A stretch of 64,000 nt of DNA from Campanula takesimana (Eukaryota; Streptophyta; Magnoliopsida; Asterales; Campanulaceae): the NCBI GenBank assembly GCA_026119855.1, contig JAOWBW010000270.1:496001-560000 (forward strand), in the 5' to 3' direction. The notes below the pieces were generated by a model, which was not told the origin of the DNA, did no database searches, and saw nothing but the letters and a program-made list of their open reading frames with translations. The first letter of the stretch is position 1, and every line of letters starts with the position of its first letter. A program made the translations under genes and the position numbers. This document shows, piece after piece, positions 1-12,185 of the stretch.

Positions 1-1550
1 TGTGGCCGACCTCTACTGAATGTTTGACTCCTGCGAGGTATCCTAGGGGCTCACCGAATCCCAAGGAAGGTTTTCTCTTTTGTTTGGTGGCCGAATTTTG
101 TTGTGACCGAGGAGCGGTTACTTTTGTTAAATGTTAGAAGTGTGTTAGCCCGTAAGGTTGTGCCTCTAGCGCATGGATCTCTTTTTTGCTTGTGACTGGG
201 CACCGCCCCAACTCCTAATCCTGTCCCTTTTGCGTATCGCTTAGTAGTGTGCTCACATATCTTCTTTATCTTCTAAGTCTAGAGTGTGTTGTTGCCTTCG
301 TGCTTTTATTTTATTGCTTGTCGTGTAATATATGTTTTCAGTCAATGAACTTGCCTTATAACCAAGTGCCTTCTTAATCTGGACCTGCAAACAATTAATC
401 TCACTTAATTAAAAGCAATCAATGAAATCTGAACAAAAATTAGACTGTGATTAATTGAGATGGGAACTAGGACCGAAGGCAATCAACGAAGTTCACGAAG
501 GCGATCAACAAAGTCACCCGACGAACGAAGATTTCAGGGTGCAATAAAGAGCATTTTCGGAGAGGCCAATCAAATGGAGAAGGCCGAAGATTATCACAGC
601 AATGCCAACGCAAGTGTCAGCGATTTTCCTTTAATGTATAATGTGTTGTAAATTCTCGCATTTTGTAAAATTGTTGTAGTCCGCACGCTATGATGTTTCT
701 TCTTGAGTGCAAAAAAAAAAAAAAAAAAAAAAAAAGAAACATTATTCATTTATTTTGGTACATATTCCGTTTGCTTTATTGTTTAATTCAAAGGATATCG
801 CGACACTTCAAGTTTATGTGTGTGCCTTCAAAGACGGCAGTTGGAAATTCATTCTGAAGACTTCATCATTTGTTGCACAAAGACATGACATGGACCGAGG
901 GTCCGATAATCTCATGTGACATCATCAATTTCAAAGGAACACCGCGCGTGCGAAGCCAATCTGCACTAAGGAGATCTCGTTCCATCAACCTTGGGCAAAG
1001 CACCATCAACGACGACAACTGGTGGCTTTTGTTGGAGACCAACGTGCTCTACCAACCCCTTACACTGAGGGAGCCCAAGAACCAAAATCCAGACGGCCTC
1101 TAATGGCGTATCCAATCTTGGAAGGCGAGACAACGACGAAGGCCTCTCATCAAACGAGGTCAACCTGCGGTGCGAATCATATCACTTGCCCAATGATGTT
1201 CTCAGGTTAATTTGTCACGGTCTAATTTGTGTTCAAATAATTTGTGAAGCTCTAATCAAAACTAAAATACTAATCTGATTCAAGAAGAGTCCATTTGATT
1301 TTGAGGCACTTGACCATTAACGCTTGTTCAAGTCTTGAGTCTTTGATTTTAATGTGTGTGCATACTTTTCTCGAGTCTAGGGGCTTCCCCCTACTCTCGT
1401 CCTTCCGTCATCTCATTTCTGCGCAAACACAATGTTGGAGATCCCACTGGGATTTCCCTTTGCTTCCCAAAACACTGGCCTCGTGCCTTCCCCTACCAAC
1501 TCCTGTAAGTTGTCACAACAAAAGAGACAAAGGAATGCGATTCCTTAGAT
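1..1550. other. Unclassified repeat-like sequence, no gene seen
   Basis: No protein domain, LTR boundary or RNA gene is recognisable. Open frames are short, up to about 86 codons, and look random. A run of A lies at about 711-735. Because plus-strand Tat-like 3' UTR repeats follow directly, this is probably the interior of the same plus-strand element, but no sequence feature proves it. Confidence 0.4.
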
Positions 1551-1559
1551 TTTAAAGGC

Positions 1560-2300
1560 TCAAATGCCGGCAAGAGATGTCGAATGAATGAATACCAAAC
1601 TGGGGCTGCATGTCAGAATCTTGGGTCAGTTTCAAAAGCAATGATGTGGCTTCATGACAATACAATTTGTTGAGAATGGTTTGCCCTGAGTAACACGGAA
1701 ATTCAGATAGCAAAATGCCAGAGTACCAGACAACTCTCATTGACAGTTGATCCGTTGAAGGAACGCAGGAAATGCGGAGGTTAACTTTTGAGAAGCATCG
1801 CGAGTTTCAGTCACTCTCAAGATTGAGAACATCAAGGATATGGGACAACTCTCATAGACAGTTAGGTCCCTTATGTGTGGATCATCAGAACACGGCACCA
1901 TATCGGATTGACAGTATGGCCCACAATACTCAAAGCTCAATCTTCAGAAATATCAAGATTGTTTCTCGCCGAACAACTCTTAATGACAGTTGATTCCTCA
2001 AAGAAGGAGTATTGCATGTCAGAACACGTGAATTATGATCAGCAGCAAAGCATCAAATGTGGGATGACTCTCATAGACAGCCGGTCCCTTAATATGGGAA
2101 TCAATAGAAGTAAAGTGCCATCCCGGATTGTCAGTATGGCCCGCAAAGCTCAAACCTCGTTCTTCGGCAACATCAGGATTGTGTCCCGCCGAACAACTCT
2201 CAAAGACAGTTGACTCCCTACCGATTGGGCATCGCATGTCAGGAATTGTGAATTGCCTCAGACAAAGAAGCATCCAACATTTGAATAACTCTCAATGACA
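1560..2300 (+). repeat. Degenerate tandem array, period about 220 bp, hairpin core
   Basis: A unit containing GGGACAACTCTCATAGACAG recurs near 1842, 2061 and 2281 (spacing 219-220 bp). A related half-unit lies near 1729, 1971 and 2190. Each copy can form a short hairpin, CAACT and AGTTG around a 9-nt loop. Position before a stem-loop and an LTR fragment fits the hypervariable 3' UTR of a Tat-lineage element on the plus strand. Open frames across it are repeat translations, not genes. Confidence 0.7.
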
Positions 2301-2434
2301 GTTAAGACCCCGAAGGGTGAAATGCCAAAACGTGAAGTGGTCTCGATACGACAATTTGGATCAACATGAGATTCACTCTTCAAGTGCGACAAGAGCTTCA
2401 CATGCCAAATTTAGAGGCTTGTCCTATAACATGA

Positions 2435-2585
2435 CTGGGGCTTCCGCAGCCAACATCTGAGGTTGATCTTTGAGAGATACTGGGGCTTCAGCAGCCAGAA
2501 TGTTGGGGGTCGATATCAGAAAGAACAAATGGGGCTTCTTCAGCCGATAACTGGGGCTGACGCAACCATAGCATCCGGAGATATA
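2435..2585 (+). repeat. Short tandem repeats built on TGGGGCTTC-GCAGCC
   Basis: Four degenerate copies of a phrase like ACTGGGGCTTCCGCAGCC occur near 2435, 2480, 2529 and 2558, 30-50 bp apart. Similar TGGGGCT phrases occur on the minus strand of both TR-GAG elements, so this looks like Tat-lineage 3' UTR sequence. Confidence 0.5.
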
Positions 2586-2589
2586 CCGT

Positions 2590-3193
2590 TGAGTAGTCTT
2601 GATCAAATGGGTGTTCGGAATTGACCTTTTGAGTGTTCGCGCTAGGCTTTCGGCTTTGCTTCGCCATTCACATTCCATATTCCTCATTTTCACAAAAATG
2701 CAAAATTCACAGTAAAGTGCAATCCATTTCATTCATGATTCTCCCTCTATTCATTCATAAACTTTCACTCATTAATTCATAATAAGCGAAGTTTGAAATG
2801 CGAGCAATGCACATGTGTCAAATAAAAGAAAAATCAAATGCAAAAGAAAATCATCATGCAAAAAGTGAAATTTGGCTTTCATCCGTCAAAAGAAAAATGG
2901 TTGCAAAATGAAAAGAGAATGTATTCTTGTCTCAATCTTGCTCTCAATCTCTCGATCTTAAAGATTTCAATCAATGTTTATGTATCAAACTTTTGTTGCA
3001 CATGAATGACACGCTCTCGAGCACATTAATGTCGAATATATATTTCGCTTGCTTTTGGAAATCTCTTACAGGTACACATCGCACACCCTACCACATTGTG
3101 GTCCTCAGAAGAAGGTTCCTCATCAACATCAATGCTAAGGGAGTGAGATTTCCCGATGCCCTTTCTGCAAAATCAGTTCAATTTGCCAAAGTT
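2590..3193. other. Non-coding stretch, nothing specific seen
   Basis: AT-rich sequence with no recognisable domain. From about 3070 a phrase starting CAGGTAC recurs about 211 bp later at 3281, so the part flanking the M stem-loop is a degenerate duplication. Confidence 0.35.
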
Positions 3194-3256
3194 GAACTAC
3201 GTTGGTCTGATTCTCGAAAGAGATACGTAGGCAGCTTGAATTTTCAGGCACGACCA
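3194..3256 (+). other. M stem-loop copy M1 (putative structured RNA element)
   Basis: Outer stem CTACGT/ACGTAG (3197-3202 with 3225-3230) encloses the hairpin TCTC-GAAA-GAGA, which has a GNRA-type loop. The unpaired TGGTC after the first arm can pair with GACCA at 3252-3256, giving a potential pseudoknot. Flanks GAA before and GCAGC after the outer stem are shared with other copies. I do not know a name for this element. Confidence 0.6.
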
Positions 3257-3469
3257 CATACTTGCAAAAAAATCTTATGCAGGTACGAAGTTGACATCAC
3301 AACGAACCACATCATGGTCTTCACAAAAGATTCCTTGTCAACAGCAGGGAAGCCTGACTGTGAAATAATCAAAAAACCTTTTAGGGTAAACGGGAATCCA
3401 AAATGAGGTTGCAGCACTCAAAACGGTACCGATGGATCATGCGAAGCAATGGTTCATTGCTTAATCCCA

Positions 3470-4803
3470 ATCATGTCTACACTTAGGATCCCCCAATTTT
3501 ATTAGGACCTTTTTAGGTACTCTTAGGATTCTTTGTGATTAGCACATGTGTTTTACAACTCTTCATTCAAGACAAAACCAGCAAGAGGAAGCAAATCAGC
3601 AGACCAGTAAACAAGTTGCCGATCAACTTACTAAACAAGTTGCCGATCAACTCCATGTTGATCATGCCGATCAGAAAGACAATCTGTACTGTCAGTCAGG
3701 TTACATCGTTCCATCTTAAAGTCAACCTTGCTGATTGTCCTTGTCCTTTCATATTATTTTACTAGATAATAGTTTACCTACTCTGTCATGATTACCGCGC
3801 CGTCTGACACATAGCTATCTTTTTAGCTATACTCTGTCTCTACTTGCTTTTGCAGGTAACCGGTTGAGACAAAAGGGTCTTTACCCATCAGACTTTTGCA
3901 AGCATGCGTGTACTCCATATCTCCGCCATTAATGCTGAAGATATCACATTTAATGCTCCTCAACTACCCAGCTGGAAATTCAAATTGCAAGCCTTCCTCA
4001 ACAAGACTCAAGTCATTAACTCCCCCTATAAATAGAGGACTTGGTGCATTGAAGAAGGTTGGTGAAAATAGAGCATTGAAGAGAGTTGAATGTCTTTGAG
4101 TATTCATTGAAGCTCAAAAATTCTGTCCAGATAATCATTAGATCATTTATTAGGACATACACTTGTGCACAAACTCAACAACATTGTTAGTATTCCCGAA
4201 CTAGATCATTTAAGGAATACGTTGTTTGAGTTATTTACACACCCACCTGAGTGAGATAAGTTCTTTTGGACTTGCCGCTCAAAAACACTTGGTCAGTATT
4301 TGTTTTACGATCCATTAGTAATCTATAGACTTTAGTCTTTGTTTCCGGCAAAGTTGTGCTTGTAATAGACTAGGGATATCTAATAGTACTCTTAACCCAA
4401 ATCCAAGTTCTGACCAAACTTGGTAGAGGACGTAGCAGTATTTACACTGTGAACCTCTCCAAATACTTTTGTCCCCTGTTGTTTACTTTGTCCTTGCCGG
4501 TTGGAACTCTATCACCGGCATATCGTCATTGTTCTTACTGATTCATCATTATTTCCTTGGATCAATCTCTTGAAACTGCATTGAACTTTTAGAAACCACT
4601 TTGTGTTTAAACCAAGCTCTCAAAACCTTTTATACCGATTTTGTGTGAGTTAAACTAAGTCATATTTTACCCACTGCGCTTACTGATAATAGTTTGCAAA
4701 CTGATAAGTGACTTTGCATTTATAAAGTGTTTCTTTGAAAAAGTTTTAATTAGGCTATTCACCCCCCCCCTCTAGTCTATTTTCCTACCAATTGGGCCTA
4801 ACA
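3470..4803 (+). mobile_element. Copia-type LTR remnant (SIRE-like 3' end)
   Basis: A TATA box lies at 4027-4035 (TATAAATAG). The 3' end has the CTATTCAC-polyC-CTCTAG phrase common in SIRE/Maximus-type Copia LTRs and ends CCTAACA at 4803. No PBS follows, so the internal part is missing. The 5' boundary is uncertain and I found no 5-bp TSD, so it may be a truncated rather than a solo LTR. Confidence 0.4.
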
Positions 4804-5305
4804 CACCCATGTAAATATTAATCCCCCACCCCTTTATGTGTTTCCTTTACTGTATATAAATGCTATAACCATTTTCAAAACCAAGTGTGAGTCCACCCAA
4901 ACCGACTCCCATTTGTGAATTAAAACAAACCTTCCTAGAATAGAAAGACTCCCATGTATATAAATCACCATTTTTTGGTTAGGGCATCAAAGCAAGGCAT
5001 AAAAGGCATAAAATGAATCTAAGTGGCATGCATGATAGAGACCATCACGGGCGAGGAGAGTGCTTAATCCCTTCTCTTCTCGTAACTTAGCCCCCGAACC
5101 CACTTTCTTAAACAAAAGGTTTTATCTTCATTTTTCCTAAAATAAAATGAGGTGGCGACTCTTGCAATTAAATCGAAGCATTAAGAGGAAACCATTGTGT
5201 AAGAACCGAGCGCATTTCCAAAAGCGCATTAGCACGAAACGGACCCGAATCGCTTTCACAAGCGATCATTTCGCGGTACAGCTTTTTCGAGCGCGGGCTC
5301 TCACA
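4804..5305 (+). mobile_element. Diverged Tat-like LTR fragment
   Basis: Contains AGCCCCCGAACCCACTTTC and then GAGGTGGCGACTCTTGC (about 5146). The same phrases, in the same order, occur in sense orientation inside the Tat-type LTRs at 10355-11485, 46206-47363 and 54105-55262. It is therefore the 3' part of a related plus-strand LTR. It ends where the minus-strand TR-GAG element begins. Confidence 0.5.
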
Positions 5306-5339
5306 GTATCCCTTGAAGGGAATCAGACCAGCGTAGTTC
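5306..5339 (-). other. M stem-loop copy M2, broken by truncation
   Basis: Minus-strand GAACTACGCTGGTCTGATTC and the inner stem CCCTT/AAGGG are present. The second outer arm (CGTAG) is replaced by unrelated sequence at about 5306. This marks the truncation point of TR-GAG copy 1. Confidence 0.6.
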
Positions 5340-5559
5340 AAGGATGATGAAGAATGCTGGGGAAGAAGCTAGGAGCAAAGCAAAATGAAGCACATACTTT
5401 TTACACAAGTAAGAAAAAGAAAAAGAAAAAAGAAAAATCTTTTTGTCGTTTTTTTTTTTTTTTTTTTTTTTCCTTAGTTCGTGGATGAACCATTTTAAGC
5501 ATTGTGTGTTTGTTAAGCCAACCCAAGATCAAGTCATGTTCGTTCGAAGTCCGGATTGT

Positions 5560-6930
5560 CTAGCTTGAATTCTGTCGCCGCTGTTGTGCCCAACGAAGAT
5601 TGATGTCTAGCCCCAAGAGATTTACCGATTGTGGGGACCCAATAGACTTTTGATGTCGAGATACTGAGGGGTCGTTGATTGTAAAGCCCCTAGAACACCT
5701 TTGATTCCAAACTTTGAGTGGCTTGCATAGCCCCAAGATAAATCAGCTCTTGGCCCATTCAAATAAATCACCTTTTGTTGTTGATGTGAGCAAGCCCCAA
5801 GCTTCGAGAGATTTCTAGGCCCCAAGCTTCGAGAGATTGCTAGGCCCCAAATGTCATGGACTTTTTGCTTGCGGGCTTGGAGATGGTGGGATGTGAGGAC
5901 CCTTCGATCTAAAGCCTCAAATTATCTTGTGATCGGCTCGGTATTGAGAGCGGACGTATCGTCGGGCAGGGGTCTCCTTCTTGCTGGGGAGATGGCTGGC
6001 CTCATACTGGTCGGTACCTGAATGGCGGAAAGCTTATGTCAAAGGATGCAGTAATGTCTTGCAGTGCCGTCGAGGTCGCGGATGATAAGGTCTTGGTGTG
6101 ATAAAGTCCCAAATGAGTATGCTTGCTTGACTCTTCTTGAGTTGAACTAATGACGGATCTTCGGATGCAACAAGTGCTGCAACTATGTGCTTGGACGCAA
6201 CTTGATGCTTTTGATCTTGGAGAAGGGGGTGCTGAATTGCAGAAACATTGGGATTGGCCGTGGCATTTCCCGCTATAACCCTGTTTTGATTAGAGTTTAG
6301 CATATTGAATCTTTTTCCTTTTTTCTAAGACTTCCTTCATAATCTCGTTGTAAATTCTAACAAGAATCATCAACTTCATTCATAACATCAGAGCCCTCCT
6401 TTCAAACCAGAAGACCTTTGACGTGAAGTACCAAAAGACCCTTTGAAGCTTGCTTTGTTTCATGAAGACTAGTCCCCACATTGAATTGCTCGTTATCATT
6501 CCCAAAACGATTGTCAATTTTGAAGCCCCAATATTGCCATTTGCTTGAATTACTGTAAAGCCGTGGCCCAAAAGATTTGTAGATTGCGAAGCCCCTTGAG
6601 ACCTTTCGGTATGAAGCTTCAAATATTGTTGGGGACAATGAAGTGAATTGCTTCTTGCCGAGGGAGCCTTTAAGACTTGACCGTAGCCCCTAGAGTGCCA
6701 TCATTGATTGCGAGGAAGGTCCATCCTTGATTGGGGGAACGAACACGGGCACATATGTCAAGAGGGATTTTTGACATCCCTTTTGAGAGACTTTGAGGAT
6801 AGTCTCACACATCTTTCTCGAGCATAGCCCCTAGGGCTTATTGATTGTCAAATGAAGCAAATGAAGCCCTTGTTCTTGAGTCACATAGCCCCTAGGGCGT
6901 CACCATTTGTTGAGCAAAGCAAGAGTGACT
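5560..6930 (-). repeat. Degenerate dispersed repeats with TGGGGCT core
   Basis: On the plus strand TAGCCCCAAG, AAGCCCCTAGA and similar phrases recur many times at irregular 40-120 bp spacing. The same tract, in the same order, is at about 49190-50620 in TR-GAG copy 2. No protein is encoded. Confidence 0.5.
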
Positions 6931-7387
6931 TATCCTCGTGCGAGGGAACAAAAATGAGAGGACATGGCAAGAGCTACTCCATTTCTCGGGAGCCTTTCGG
7001 CGTACTTTAAAAGCACATACTTGAAGAAGCTTTGAAAACTGAGACACATGTTGTTGATATTTTCTGCCCAAGCCAATTGACTAGCTAGGGATTATTTGTG
7101 AAACCTCGTGCCCATTTATGATGGACTTGTTCTCGGATGGGTCTTGGTTACCACGGGCCTTCTTTTCATGAACCAAAAAATGCACACTGCTGGAGAATGA
7201 TGCCAATAACCCCAAGACAACCTATGATGGTGCCCTATCTTGTCGGGCCTTTTGCAATCCCAAAGTTGACTCGGTGGGGAATTGACTTGCTAAGGAGATT
7301 CATTGTAGAGCTTGTCTTCCATAGAGGCCGGGGATCTCCATTTCTCTTTCCCTTCTCTCTCTCACTCTCTCTTTTTTTTTATGACGC

Positions 7388-7435
7388 ACCCTGTTTTTTG
7401 CCTAGACCGCCCTTTCGGGTTTTCAATCTAGCGGG
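7388..7435 (-). other. S stem-loop copy S1
   Basis: Minus strand: outer stem GCCC/GGGT, then TAGATTG/CGGTCTA (two wobble pairs), then CCC-GAAA-GGG with a GNRA loop, followed by the conserved GGCAAAA. Same position relative to gag as S5 in copy 2. Confidence 0.6.
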
Positions 7436-7871
7436 CATCTCTTTTGCGTCTTCATTTTGACTCAATTAATGAGGAAGTGTGCATTGACTCTAGCTGAGGA
7501 TGAAAGACATGTGATTTTGCGGTGGAGACCTTTTGTCACTAATGATGAGTGACATTGACTTGACTAGGGAAGTGGTCCCTAGTATTGACTTTGTCTATAT
7601 TTGTTGAATGACTCACGAAGGCAAGTAAGTCATTAAGAGAGAAGAGAAGGAAAGCCCCAATTTGATTGCAAGATATTGGGAGTATGCAGAAAGAATAGAA
7701 GCCCTAGACTCGACAAGGAACGGAAAGTGATTCCAAATCTAGGAAAGTTGTTCAATCTTGAGGTGATTAATTCATTGGCAAATGAATCGTACAAAGATGT
7801 CTTGACAAGTTCGAGATGAAGGCCGATCACCATAACACGCTAGGGCTAAACATATCTTCTTTCTTGCATGA

Positions 7872-7930
7872 GACCGGACCCGCAGGTTGCCTACGTTCCT
7901 CCAGTATAGAGGATCAGGTCACCGTAGTTC
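7872..7930 (-). other. M stem-loop copy M3
   Basis: Minus strand: outer stem CTACG/CGTAG, inner stem TCCTC/GAGGA around a 7-nt loop, conserved GTGACCTGA after the first arm and GGCAACC after the second. The GACC here can pair with GGTC downstream (plus 7872-7880), the reverse polarity of the pairing in M1. Confidence 0.6.
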
Positions 7931-8044
7931 TTGTGGGTGATCCATTCTTCGTGATGGAATTGTTGCTTCGTCGTGATTTTTGTTGATGTCGTTTCGTCCT
8001 TCGTTGGTGGATGATGATGTTGTTGTGAACTTCTTTGAATGAGG

Positions 8045-8075
<31 letters not shown>

Positions 8076-8077
8076 GT

Positions 8078-8123
8078 TCTCTAACTTTTGCCTAGGTTGT
8101 TTTGAAGAGTCAACCTAGCGAGC
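8078..8123 (-). other. S stem-loop copy S2
   Basis: Minus strand: outer GCTC opposite GAGA (weakened), then a perfect TAGGTTG/CAACCTA stem around an 11-nt loop, then GGCAAAA. It has long A-runs on both sides in sense orientation (T-runs at about 8050-8075 and 8124-8144). Confidence 0.6.
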
Positions 8124-8276
8124 TTTTTTTTTTTTTTTTTTTTTAAATCCCCCTTTGAAAACTTTGCTTGATTTTTCTCCATGGTTGTAGTTCCACCTTG
8201 CTTTGGCGTTTGATTTTCTTGGATTCGTCGTTGATGTTGTTGTTGATGTCGTTGCCTTCGTTGCGATGTTTAGCCC

Positions 8277-9098
8277 CTAGGCGTTCAAGTGATGGCCGTC
8301 GTTCCAAAACTCGTTTAGACATCTTTTCATCATTTTGCCAAGAATTAAATTGAACAACTTGGAATTGTGTATGAGGACAAGAACGACTTTTATTTGACAA
8401 GACCGACTCAAACTTTGACATGAGAAGGAAGAAAACTTAATGCACACAAAAGAGGACTTTGACATTTTTTTTTTATTCCTATTACTAGGTTGAGAAAGAG
8501 AAACAAAGATTGTTGTCGTCGTCCTTGTTGTTGTAGTTCTCCCCAAATCATCCCTTGCTTCACGGTTGCTCTTCACCCACGGTAAATTCACCATTGTTTC
8601 AATCAAATCTTGGATGATGTTTCGGAGAAGGAAGCATCCCTCGGTAGTGTGACCGCTATGCCGGTGGTAGTTGCACCATTCACCAAATGCATGATTCTCC
8701 GGTATCGTTTTCGGCTTGTACCCTTCCAAAGGTTTAACCTTTCCACCTGCCACCAAAACTTCAAGTGCTTTGGCTCGAGTCATTCCTAGGAGAGGAGTGA
8801 AAACTCTGTTGTTGGCGGCACCTTTGTGGCTCTTGAGTGACGGGCCATTTGAGCATGCTTTACCATTGAACTTTGCTTTGTTGTCGGTGAGCTTTTGCAA
8901 ACGGGCTTTGAGTTCGAAAACCTCTTCGTCGTGAATTCTCCTCTCGAGATCAAAACGGGCTTGCCACAAATCATCCTTGCGGTGGGCATCCTTGACAAGT
9001 CTATCCATCTGTTCCCCCATGGCTCTTATTATGTTGAAGAGCCTTTCGTTGGACACGGAAATGTTCTCACCCTTGATGTTGTTGCCGTTGGAAGCCAT
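8277..9098 (-). pseudogene. Tat-type Gag, frameshifted (TR-GAG copy 1)
   Basis: The start is the ATG at 9098 (MASNGNN), which is conserved in copy 2; the frame is open upstream to 9146. Visible parts: a charged, coiled-coil-like segment (EQMDRLVKDAHRKDD through KARLQKL, about residues 30-75), then C-x2-H-x4-H-x4-C (CNYH...GHTTEGC) followed by LLRNIIQDLI. This CHHC finger near NIIQDLI is typical of Tat-lineage Gag, a nucleocapsid-like RNA-binding protein. After IIQDLI the frame departs from copy 2 by a 2-nt insertion near 8605, so the last 90 or so residues are probably frameshifted. There is no protease or RT downstream. The fragment is much shorter than an autonomous Gag-Pol. Confidence 0.7.
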
Positions 9099-10335
9099 TG
9101 GACCTATTGAAAGAGCACGGTTGATCTTAGATTGCCCCACAAACACCTTTTAAGTAAAATGAATTCAACCCACAAACAGGAAAAGACTCAACCACATAAG
9201 AAAATGACTCATTGTCGGTGAGCTTTTTTTTTTTTTTTTTTTTTATTTACAAAAGTCGGAAGGACGGAGTCCTTTTTGGGGTTTCTAGAAAAATAGTGGA
9301 ATCGTCACACTAGTATATAGACCTTCTCGCGGTCCCATATACTCATCGGATTCTAACACGCTTGTGATACCTACATGTGACGGAATTAAACTAAATTAAT
9401 GTCATAAAGCATACATGCGGGGACGGAGTTTTATTTCGTCCATAATAACCACTTGGGGACGGAGTTTTATTCCGTCCCTAATAACCACTTGTTTCTTTTG
9501 GAAACGGCATGTATGATTTGATGACATTAGTTTAGGGAAATCTCGATACAAGAAAACCGACTTAGTCACGGAGTGTTAGACCTTAACTAGAATTGTGTTG
9601 GCTTGTGCTCGGTTAATGAGAGGCTTAAAGGTCACCCCCGGCATGTAGTCATGAACTACGCCACGGGATGAGGTTTACCGCTTCGAAAGAGTCAAGGTCG
9701 GGTGGAGCTTGAAACTCTCTAGGACGGGCCTCAACGGGTTTGGGGTTATGGACTTGTGCGACTCGATAGTGAGCAATTCATAGGAATATGTGCATGTAGT
9801 GTGAGGTCAAGCCAAGTAACAAAACATTTTTTTTTTTTAAAGAAAAGAAAAAAACGAAAATAAGCACATATTTACAACTTTCGAATCACCCGTGTGACCG
9901 ATAAAATAAACAGAAAGTAAAAACTGTTCTGTGCAGGCCCGGTGCCCACACACTGTCAAAACTGTTCTGTGCACTGTTCTGTTTCTGGAAAATGACCAGA
10001 AGCGCGCGCTTTGGACTGCCTATGCGGGAGGCGCGCGCATTAGAGAAGAAGGGGCAGAGGCGCCCGCTTCTGGATGAAAACCTGCAAACTGATGGGTTCA
10101 AGGGATTGCCTTGACCCTAAATGAAAACTTTTCCCCTGCAGAAACTGTTAGCACAATAGCATAGAATTGAAGGACGAGATGGAAGGCGGGCGATTCTGGT
10201 TCAAAGGGTCGGACGCGCGCGCTTTAGGCCAAGAAAGCCAGAGGCGCGCGCTTCCTACCCTTTTTTACCAGAATGCCCAGAAAACAGTAATAAGAACACC
10301 AAAAGTTAAGAACGCAAGTTTAACCCTCTAAGTTG

Positions 10336-10353
10336 TCCCCAGCGGAGTCGCCA
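10336..10353 (-). other. Primer-binding site of TR-GAG copy 1
   Basis: Minus strand TGGCGACTCCGCTGGGGA, one base from the LTR. It matches the 3' end expected of a plant tRNA-Arg, the primer described for Tat/Ogre-type elements. The same 18 bases occur at 54086-54103 and, on the plus strand, at 44128-44145. Confidence 0.85.
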
Positions 10354-10354
10354 C

Positions 10355-11485
10355 TGTAGATACCCCGGGAAACCACGGCTTGGCTAGAGCGGTGAATTAT
10401 CCTAGGATGTCTAACTTGTTTTAGATTGTTAGAGTCGCCACCTATGTTATTAAGGGAACATAAGAAAAACCTAAAGAAATAGCCTAATTTACGTTACGAA
10501 ACCAAAGATTCGGGAGAGAAGGGTTCGGGGGTTAGGTGACGGAGTGGGAAGTACTTAAACACCCACTCCGCCCCGCTTACGCGGGTCTTGCTACAATTGC
10601 TGTTCTATTGCTAAATGTCTTTATTTTAATGTGAGAAGAGTGCTAACAATTATAATGAAAAGAAAGGGGAAACAAAAGAGAATTGTTTTATTGATTAATG
10701 ACAAAGATTACATGTCAAACTATTCTAACAATTACATCAATAAATGAATGGTAAATTGAAATGGAGTTTTGAATGTTGGAATGTAACCTTGACCAAACTT
10801 CAATAGTGAAGTGGCCTTTTCGTTGTATTCCTCTTTTATGGAGATTGCATACTCATTAGAAGAGATGAAAGATGAAGAAAACAAATAAAGAGTTTTGATA
10901 AAGAGAATTAAAAGAGTTTAGAAGGAGAAAGTGGGAGTTGTACCTTGTGCTTGAATGGGGAAGAATCAATTTGCCTATAGTGACCACTCTTTGAAAATGG
11001 ACTTTTGAGTTTTAGAGAGTTTTTGAGTCAAGAATCCTTCCTCCTCTTCCATGGTGGAATGAAGAGGTATTTATAGGTGTTAGGGAAGTTTGGCAAAATC
11101 TGGGATCCTGGAGGTGGGAAGCGCGCACGTCCCACCCCCCTATGGGAAGCGCACGCCTCCCACAAAGGAGGGCAAAGGCGCGCACGTCCCACCTTCAGGA
11201 AATCCAAATTTTAGCCCAAAAGTTAACCCAGTTATGCAGTTAAGCCCCAAAACTAACGAAATCAGTCTGAAACTTAACGAACACCACGAAAGTCAACAAA
11301 ACAAAGTAAACAAAGACTCAAGGTTGACTTTGTTACTTAGTCGAGTCCAAGACTAACGGAGTAAGTCAAGAACTTAACGGAAAGTAACAAAAGTTAACGA
11401 AAAGTAACAAAACTTAACAGAAAAGAGGAAGATAGAGAATGTGTATGCAATCGGGACATGAGAGGTCCAAGGCGGGGTGTCTACA
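10355..11485 (-). mobile_element. 5' LTR of TR-GAG copy 1 (1131 bp)
   Basis: On the plus strand it begins TGTAGATACCCCGGG and ends GGGGTGTCTACA, a TG...CA LTR with short inverted ends. A minus-strand TATA box (TATAAATA) lies at 11068-11075. Three GC-rich CGCGC phrases lie at 11119-11200. It resembles the LTRs at 46206-47363 and 54105-55262 but is clearly more diverged. Confidence 0.9.
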
Positions 11486-11838
11486 GTAATGTTCATCATG
11501 TGGAAGACTGTAATAACCTCAGGTCTAAAGATTCAAGTGATATAAGTATATGAGACTTAATTATGACATTTTGACCATGACATAAATCTCATAGGGGTTA
11601 GTCCAGTATTTGTTCTCCAACAAATACCCATAAGTCTAATTGTATCATATACACATAATCATCATATGATTATCTATTAAACTTATACTAGTGATTAATC
11701 ATAATTACTAGGGATGGAGATTATTATAATAAAAATGCAAAAGATATAATAATCAAACATTCAATATCTTTATTAAAGCATAAAGCAAATGATAACATTA
11801 ATTGTTCAAACAACGTACCTAGGGCATACACACCAACA
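11486..11838 (-). mobile_element. Fragment of Copia LTR (same family as element at 27235-35499)
   Basis: Reverse complement of the first 350 or so bases of the Copia LTRs at 27235 and 34123. The LTR start (TGTTGGTGTG on the minus strand) is at 11838. It is cut at 11486 by TR-GAG copy 1. The rest of that Copia element is not in the window, so the Copia insertion is older than copy 1. Confidence 0.85.
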
Positions 11839-12185
11839 ACCACTACCCACGTGACCCACCCTTCACCTCCTCCTCCACCTACTCACCCTTCCCCATTTAC
11901 CTCCCTGGCTCCCTACTCCATTTTTCACTATAGTGTACAGATTTATAAGTAGTGTGGCTGACTGCCTAATTGTGGTTCATAACTCAAGATGTGTCTCCAT
12001 GGTGTTAATATTTTAAGTTTTAATATCCAAGTTGAGAACATGATTATTTGTAGTATAAAAGCAGTATATAGAGATATTTAGTAATGATCAATATTATATT
12101 AGTCTTATAAAACTCAATATTTTAAAAGGTATTCCCCCCCCCCCCGATATTTTTCTATCTTTCTCCTAAGATGAATGTCAAAAGA
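11839..12185. other. Non-coding flank, nothing recognised
   Basis: C-rich then AT-rich sequence with a poly-C run at about 12135-12146. No ORF, repeat boundary or RNA gene was identified. Confidence 0.4.

Larger units (their letters stand above)
5306..11485 (-). mobile_element. TR-GAG copy 1: non-autonomous Tat-derived LTR element, 3'-truncated
   Basis: On the minus strand: 5' LTR (11485-10355), PBS, 5' UTR, a Tat-type gag ORF, then S and M stem-loops. It lines up throughout with TR-GAG copy 2 (48930-55262) but stops inside an M stem-loop at about 5306, so the tandem repeats and 3' LTR are missing. No protease, RT or integrase is present. It sits in a Copia LTR fragment. The right flank GTAAT (11486-11490) is presumably one half of the TSD. 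It would depend on an autonomous Tat partner. Confidence 0.85.

Noticed and set aside
3194..3256. tRNA or tRNA-like gene for the M stem-loop
   Set aside because: No T-loop, anticodon arm or CCA; only nested stems and a possible pseudoknot.
2927..3406. 159-codon plus-strand frame
   Set aside because: It overlaps the M1 stem-loop and a degenerate duplication; no domain and no protein-like pattern.
5146..5163. Second primer-binding site (GGTGGCGACTC) on the plus strand
   Set aside because: The same phrase occurs inside intact Tat-type LTRs, and the rest of the PBS (CGCTGGGGA) is absent.
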